Shown here: positions 59,885 through 64,000 of the stretch, piece by piece | Position numbering within the stretch: position 1 is the stretch's first letter | Layout of the letters: every line of letters begins with the position of its first letter | Assembly (NCBI RefSeq): GCF_000582685.1 | Contig: NZ_ALWD01000002.1 | Coordinates: 62,001 to 126,000 of the forward strand | Source of the DNA: [Scytonema hofmanni] UTEX 2349 | Lineage (GTDB): Bacteria; Cyanobacteriota; Cyanobacteriia; Cyanobacteriales; Nostocaceae | Direction of reading: 5' to 3' | DNA length: 64,000 nt | Notes under the pieces: generated by a model | What the model was told of the DNA's origin: nothing | Seen by the model: the letters and a program-made list of their open reading frames with translations, nothing else | The model's database searches: none | Position numbers and translations under genes: made by a program

Positions 59885-61465
59885 ATGCGCTTGATAAAAG
59901 ATTGGTCAGCCTTAGCCGCGAAAGGCACTCCAATAGTTGGTTTGGAGTATCATTCGACTGATAGGGCAAGCATATTAAACCAGTTCTACAAATGGGGTGC
60001 AGAGCGTTCAATGCCCGTTTATTACTGGAATCCCGGTTATTCCTGTCTTCAGCAGGTGGTGGAGCGTTCAGGACAAAATAAGTGCATCTTGCTCCCTACG
60101 GATATTGCCCCAAATAAGGATGTACCGCAGTTTTTATTGGAGAACAAGCAGGCAGGGATTTTCCTGTTAGAGGGGGTGCTAGAGTTTGACAACATTGGTC
60201 AGGTCAGTGAACGACGTTCTTATCAATTGATGAACGCTTTCTACCAAGCGTCTTGGGCAACAAGCCAGCAGTTCTGGGTTTTACTGGAAAATTATGTCCA
60301 GCTACCTTTGAATTTGCAAGCCTTAATTCCTATTCTCTCCAACCCACTGCCTGGGCGGGAACAAGTACGCGACACAGTTGCAGATTTTGTCAGCAGAAAT
60401 TCCGGCGTTGCAGAAGGAAAAGACGATCCACTGGCGATGGCTCTCCTTGTTCGGGCTTGCCAGGGATTACCTTTGGGAGAGATTGGGCTGGTATTAGAGC
60501 GTAATCTGACGAATGCTCTCACAATTGAGGAACTGGCACTCGTTGTGCTAGAACACAAAGTTTTCAAGCTGCGGGGGCGGGGGTTGGAATATCTGAACGA
60601 GCCGGATGTGCCTTCTTCTGGGGGTTTGGACTTGCTCGACGAGACGCTCGACAGGGTGACAGCATTGCTAGACCCGGAAGCTGAAAAGTACGGGTTAAAG
60701 TTTCCTAAAGGTATGATCCTCTGGGGACCGCCAGGAACCGGTAAAAGTTTGAGTGCCAAACTTGCCGCTAAGAAGATGGGAGTACCGCTTTTGGCGGCTG
60801 ACTGGGGTGGGCTGCGCGGTGCTACTGCTTATGAGTCAGAGCGAAACCTCCGGTTTTTACTAGAACTAGCCCAGAGCCTTGCTCCTGTTATTTTCTACTT
60901 TGATGATTTTGATAAGGGCTTTGCTGGGTGGGACTCCGACGCTGATGGTGGTGTGGCACGACGGCTCTCTGGAAAGCTTTTAACTTGGATGGAAGAGCAT
61001 CAATCACAAGTTTACATGATGGCAACAGTGAATAGGTTAGGGATGCTGCCACCGGAGCTGATCCGAAGATTTGACGATATTTTCTTTATCGATTTGCCTC
61101 ATGAGGGGGCGATGTATGAGATTTTTAACTTGCACCTATCCAAATATTTCCCAGAGTTTCAAAATCCAGACAAATCACCTTGGTCGGATGAGCAATGGCG
61201 AATTTTGCTCAGGGATTACCGACTTTGCACAGGAGCGGAAATTGCCAATGCTGTCAGAAAAGCTGCTGAGGAAGCATTTTATCAAGGTAAACCAGGAAAG
61301 GTGGATGTACTAGACCTAATTAAAGTGCGTTCTTCGTTTACTCCGTCGTTGATCCGCGATGAAGATAAAATCCTGGCAATCCGCAACCAAGCCGTGTTTG
61401 CCCGCCCAGCAGCAGGTCCAGATCAGTCTCGCTTTGCGATTCTGCCAGCCGAACTGTTTGATTAA
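59885..61465 (+). CDS. Ycf46-like AAA ATPase
   Basis: 526 aa. The N-terminal half (about 1-260) is the Ycf46-type region (AGIFLLEGVLEFDN, LQALIPILSNPLPGREQV, LGEIGLVLERNLTNALT). The AAA module has Walker A GPPGTGKS (281-288) and Walker B VIFYFDDFDKGF (335-346), with Asp in place of the usual second Glu. LPPELIRRFDDIFFIDLP carries the arginine-finger region, two residues shorter than the common R-K/R-G-R-F form. Chromosomal Ycf46 is linked to photosynthesis and CO2 response in cyanobacteria. This divergent plasmid copy may have another substrate. Confidence 0.8.
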   Translation: MRLIKDWSALAAKGTPIVGLEYHSTDRASILNQFYKWGAERSMPVYYWNPGYSCLQQVVERSGQNKCILLPTDIAPNKDVPQFLLENKQAGIFLLEGVLEFDNIGQVSERRSYQLMNAFYQASWATSQQFWVLLENYVQLPLNLQALIPILSNPLPGREQVRDTVADFVSRNSGVAEGKDDPLAMALLVRACQGLPLGEIGLVLERNLTNALTIEELALVVLEHKVFKLRGRGLEYLNEPDVPSSGGLDLLDETLDRVTALLDPEAEKYGLKFPKGMILWGPPGTGKSLSAKLAAKKMGVPLLAADWGGLRGATAYESERNLRFLLELAQSLAPVIFYFDDFDKGFAGWDSDADGGVARRLSGKLLTWMEEHQSQVYMMATVNRLGMLPPELIRRFDDIFFIDLPHEGAMYEIFNLHLSKYFPEFQNPDKSPWSDEQWRILLRDYRLCTGAEIANAVRKAAEEAFYQGKPGKVDVLDLIKVRSSFTPSLIRDEDKILAIRNQAVFARPAAGPDQSRFAILPAELFD

Positions 61466-61613
61466 AACACTCTCACGTTTGGTGTTAGGGGTATATCTGT
61501 GGGAAATTTATCCACATATGCTTTTGTTAACGTAATTATGAGTAGGTTTATGCAAGCGGTCTAGACTTTATTAAAAGCTTTCGCCCATCACCACCCAAAC
61601 CCCGCTCCTCTTG

Positions 61614-61766
61614 ACGGAAGACAAGAAGCATAAAGGAATTCCCACAGCTTGTTCAGAATCACCTGTATGTTGGGCACGCGCGATTTGGGTGCAACTGTTG
61701 GCAGATCATTTGGTCAGTATCGATATGGTAGATTCGATTTCAGACGAAACAGTGCGTCAAACTTAA
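61614..61766 (+). pseudogene. IS630-family transposase relic
   Basis: Frame reads TEDKKHKGIPTACSESPVCW, then AIWVQLLADHLVSIDMVDSI and SDETVRQT before a stop. This is the N-terminal ...WTLQLLADRLVxLxxVDSISxETVRQ motif of IS630-family transposases, with some changes and no catalytic part. Around it (61466-61962) I see no complete gene. A short G+C patch near 61800 (GCTACGCCGCGCCGAGCGCC) is a dispersed-repeat remnant. Confidence 0.7.
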
Positions 61767-61962
61767 AAAAAAAACGACTGTCACAAGCAATGGCAAAGGC
61801 TACGCCGCGCCGAGCGCCAAACAGCTAGAGGATAAACATGGGAATATCCGGACGTTTTAGTTGCTGAACGCGGAGGATTTGACAATAATCCATGTTTTAT
61901 TTGATAAATTGTTTGACTACTTTTATAAGCTAAATTTTTATTAAAGTGAAACGGTATTATCC

Positions 61963-63513
61963 CTACTTTCTCGACCGAAAGCGCACCGGCATTCGATCGG
62001 GCGGATAAATCAAAAGGTTCTGCTGTAACTGTTCCAGAGATGATCGACCGTTGACCAACTCCCACTCAAAGTAGCGGAGCAGTAGTGCCAGCATCATCGT
62101 TCCTTCCAGCATTGACAAATGCTCTCCCAAGCAACGATGAGAACCTGAGCCAAAGTCTATCATTGGCAGTTGACTATTTTCCTTACTCTTCTCTAACCAA
62201 CGCTCTGGCAGAAATTCATCGGGATGCGAATAGACTTCTGGATCTCGTCCAGCAGCAAGCATTGACCAGAATATTTTCGTGCCACGAGGAATAACCGTAC
62301 CCTCGATAACAGTGTCACGTTGAGCCTCCAATGAAGTCGAGCCAGAGGCGACTGAATAAAGGCGCAAAGTTTCCTTGATAATAGCGCGGATGTAATTCAA
62401 ATCCTTAAGGCTTTCTCCATTAATACTGCCTTGACTTTCCCAAGCTTGGTCAACAACGGCTTGTGCCTGCTGAAAAACCCTTGGATTTAAGGTCAACTCT
62501 GCTATTGCAAAAGATAAAGTATGAGCCGTGGTATCAGTACCAGCTATTAAAAGTTCAATAACTTCTGCTATCAGTGTTTCCCGATTGTATTTTGGTTCTT
62601 TGGCAGCTATTTTCACTAACATTGATTCCTGGAACAAAGGACTTACCTGTGGTAAATCGGTCTGATTTTGTTCTCTCATCTGTAAAGCTAAGTCTACACG
62701 GGGAGTAATAAACTCCTCTAAATATCGCCTTGCTGCCCAATAATCTCGTGAGTTCTTAGTTGGCAGATATTTCATCCATATCTTCTCGCCAGTAGCTACC
62801 CGTAGGAACCGATAGCCTACAATAGACATCGCCTCGTACACCTTGAGAACATCAAGGGGTTGTCCTTCATGACTAGCAATGTTTCTATCCACAGAAATGC
62901 CCAGTACAAGAGAGGAAATCACCCTCATTGTTAGTTCTACAAACAGAGGATCTACCTGAACTTCTGGTGAGGCAGCTGACTGAATTTTCTCAATTATTTG
63001 TTCGCAAGCTTGGCTAATAATTTCCACATATTTGGAGAGACCGCTAGAACTAAATTCAGGGTTCCAAGCCTTGCGTCTGTACTGCCACTCATTTCCGTTT
63101 TGACCTAAAAGAATGGGCCCACTAATGTCGTTCCAAGCTTTGCTAGCTCGCTGTGACCTAATTAGGCTACCGTCTCTCATGCCATTAACAATAGTGTCTT
63201 CGATAACTTTTGGCTTACTCAAAACGAGAACTGGCTGGCCAGCCCAGTAAACATACATTGGCCCTAGCTGCTGGCTCCAATCAAATAATAATTGGAAGAA
63301 TTTCTTCTCTTTGACTGCTGCTAATACTTGAGGAATATTTCCTAATAGCCAGTGTCTCTTAGGAGAGGGAAAGACCTGTAGAGATTTGTAAGTGTTCTTT
63401 TGTTTCCACCACCTTAAACCGAATATTCCCGCTGTGCTAGTAATGCCTAAGGCTGTAACTAAATATGGAAATGAGTCAGAAAAAGCAATTTGAGCAGTAA
63501 TCTCTTGGAACAT
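61963..63513 (-). CDS. Cytochrome P450
   Basis: 516 aa from the ATG at 63513 (upstream in-frame TTG codons unlikely). An N-terminal membrane-anchor-like helix (SFPYLVTALGITSTAGIFGL) is followed by the P450 fold. The I-helix oxygen motif is AGTDTTA, the K-helix ETLR holds the E-x-x-R pair, and the meander has PERW. The heme loop FGSGSHRCLGEHL supplies the thiolate Cys (standard F-x-x-G-x-R-x-C-x-G is FGSGSHRCLG, so His replaces the residue before Arg). Substrate unknown; it stands alone, without a reductase nearby. Confidence 0.9.
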   Translation of the reverse strand: MFQEITAQIAFSDSFPYLVTALGITSTAGIFGLRWWKQKNTYKSLQVFPSPKRHWLLGNIPQVLAAVKEKKFFQLLFDWSQQLGPMYVYWAGQPVLVLSKPKVIEDTIVNGMRDGSLIRSQRASKAWNDISGPILLGQNGNEWQYRRKAWNPEFSSSGLSKYVEIISQACEQIIEKIQSAASPEVQVDPLFVELTMRVISSLVLGISVDRNIASHEGQPLDVLKVYEAMSIVGYRFLRVATGEKIWMKYLPTKNSRDYWAARRYLEEFITPRVDLALQMREQNQTDLPQVSPLFQESMLVKIAAKEPKYNRETLIAEVIELLIAGTDTTAHTLSFAIAELTLNPRVFQQAQAVVDQAWESQGSINGESLKDLNYIRAIIKETLRLYSVASGSTSLEAQRDTVIEGTVIPRGTKIFWSMLAAGRDPEVYSHPDEFLPERWLEKSKENSQLPMIDFGSGSHRCLGEHLSMLEGTMMLALLLRYFEWELVNGRSSLEQLQQNLLIYPPDRMPVRFRSRK

Positions 63514-64000
63514 GAATCCGCCTTTGTCCAACAAAACTTAGGTTATTCAGATACTACCGTATTGTTTCCTTTCTTCGTTATATCACCAACGTTGGTAAGT
63601 CGAAAATACCATTGATATCGTGTCCGGTTAAAGACTTATCATTTAGGCCGCACTCTTGCAGGGGGCTTTCTAGCAGGGGAAAAGAGAGTTTCATGGTTTT
63701 TGCTATTATGTGGGAATTATAACTAATTAAGCGGACTTGATATGATTAATTGAAAGTCCGTCTGAAGGGGTGCAAAACTCTGATTCGTTCTCAAAACCAA
63801 AACCCCCGTGGAGTTGTTCAGGAGGCTTATGGTTGTTTTAGGGCATTGGGCTGTTCGCTCTCTTATGTTCCAGGCTGCTGATCGCATTCAAATGTTCTTT
63901 TTCCGCATACGTCAGTTTGTACTCCACAGATTTCAACAACTCAGGCAAGCCTGTTCTTGGGGTTTTTTTCGTTGTTCCACTTCATCAACTGTTGGTCGCG
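63514..64000. other. Right edge, no intact gene
   Basis: A minus-strand frame ending at 63838 reads TGLPELLKSVEYKLTYAEKE and HLNAISSLEHKRANSPMP but has stop codons upstream (about 63975-63990). It is a small or broken protein of unknown family. The rest is A+T-rich promoter DNA of the P450 gene. Confidence 0.35.

Noticed and set aside
60292..60759. Minus-strand frame of 155 codons
   Set aside because: Antisense to the Ycf46-like ATPase; Ser/Arg-rich shadow.
1..64000. tRNA, rRNA and tmRNA genes
   Set aside because: No cloverleaf with a CCA-acceptor/TpsiC-loop pattern or rRNA-like sequence recognised; consistent with a plasmid.

Overview
The window is almost certainly part of a large conjugative plasmid (or an integrated copy) from a filamentous, Nostoc-like cyanobacterium. 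The HIP1 octamer GCGATCGC recurs throughout. Small dispersed palindromic repeats of the Nostocales type sit in and between genes. Many products are cyanobacterial plasmid families: a zinc-finger/TOPRIM-like replication protein, a WD40 caspase-STAND protein, a Ycf46-like AAA ATPase and several helix-turn-helix or ribbon-helix-helix proteins.

Layout. 0-2.9 kb: a two-partner-secretion transporter (TpsB), a transposase relic and a helix-turn-helix regulator. 3-11.2 kb: the replication region, with a ParB/DUF3102-like protein behind a duplicated operator, a helix-turn-helix protein, three 21-bp iterons with AGTACTCA palindromes, the large replication protein and a decayed tyrosine recombinase. 11.2-23.5 kb: a minus-strand type IV secretion operon in the order RHH protein, acidic coiled-coil protein, VirB2-like, VirB3-VirB4 fusion, VirB5-like, VirB6, VirB8, VirB10 and a VirB9/TraK-like protein. 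23.5-26.4 kb: a 22-bp iteron locus and small regulators.

26.5-39.4 kb is the most unusual stretch. It holds an 1111-residue protein with the DFDGDQ signature of two-barrel RNA polymerases, then a small acidic protein, a HipA-like kinase and a HIRAN-like protein. The last two are separated by a complete IscB/omega-RNA element. Converging on them is a six-gene PRTRC cassette (E-C-F-B-A-ThiF) that encodes an E1-like enzyme, a JAMM protease and a probable ubiquitin-like protein. Two or three small genes follow, one of Gp157 type.

39.9-48.4 kb looks like a conflict/defence block: a membrane-anchored nuclease-like protein, a DUF4365 nuclease-like gene coupled to a partner, a primase relic, and a Trypco1-like gene divergent from a caspase-STAND-WD40 protein. 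48.6-52.0 kb: MOBP relaxase and MobC, overlapping by ATGA, and a zinc-ribbon membrane protein. 52.0-56.5 kb: a second locus with 22-bp iterons, then a ParM-like actin, a small protein, a ParA-like ATPase with a 15-residue tandem repeat, and a membrane protein. 56.5-61.5 kb: a DUF6883/DUF4926 cassette (the first gene has an in-frame stop) flanked by about 60-bp direct repeats, an HsdR-N-like solo nuclease domain, small proteins and the Ycf46-like ATPase. 61.5-64 kb: an IS630 relic, a cytochrome P450 and an undefined edge.

Replication (iterons plus replication protein), segregation (ParM/ParA) and transfer (T4SS, relaxase, two MobC-like proteins) form the plasmid backbone. The accessory cargo falls between these modules. 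VirB11, VirB1, VirB7 and a VirD4 coupling protein were not found in this window. No tRNA, rRNA or CRISPR array was recognised. All family calls come from reading the sequence; no database search was run.
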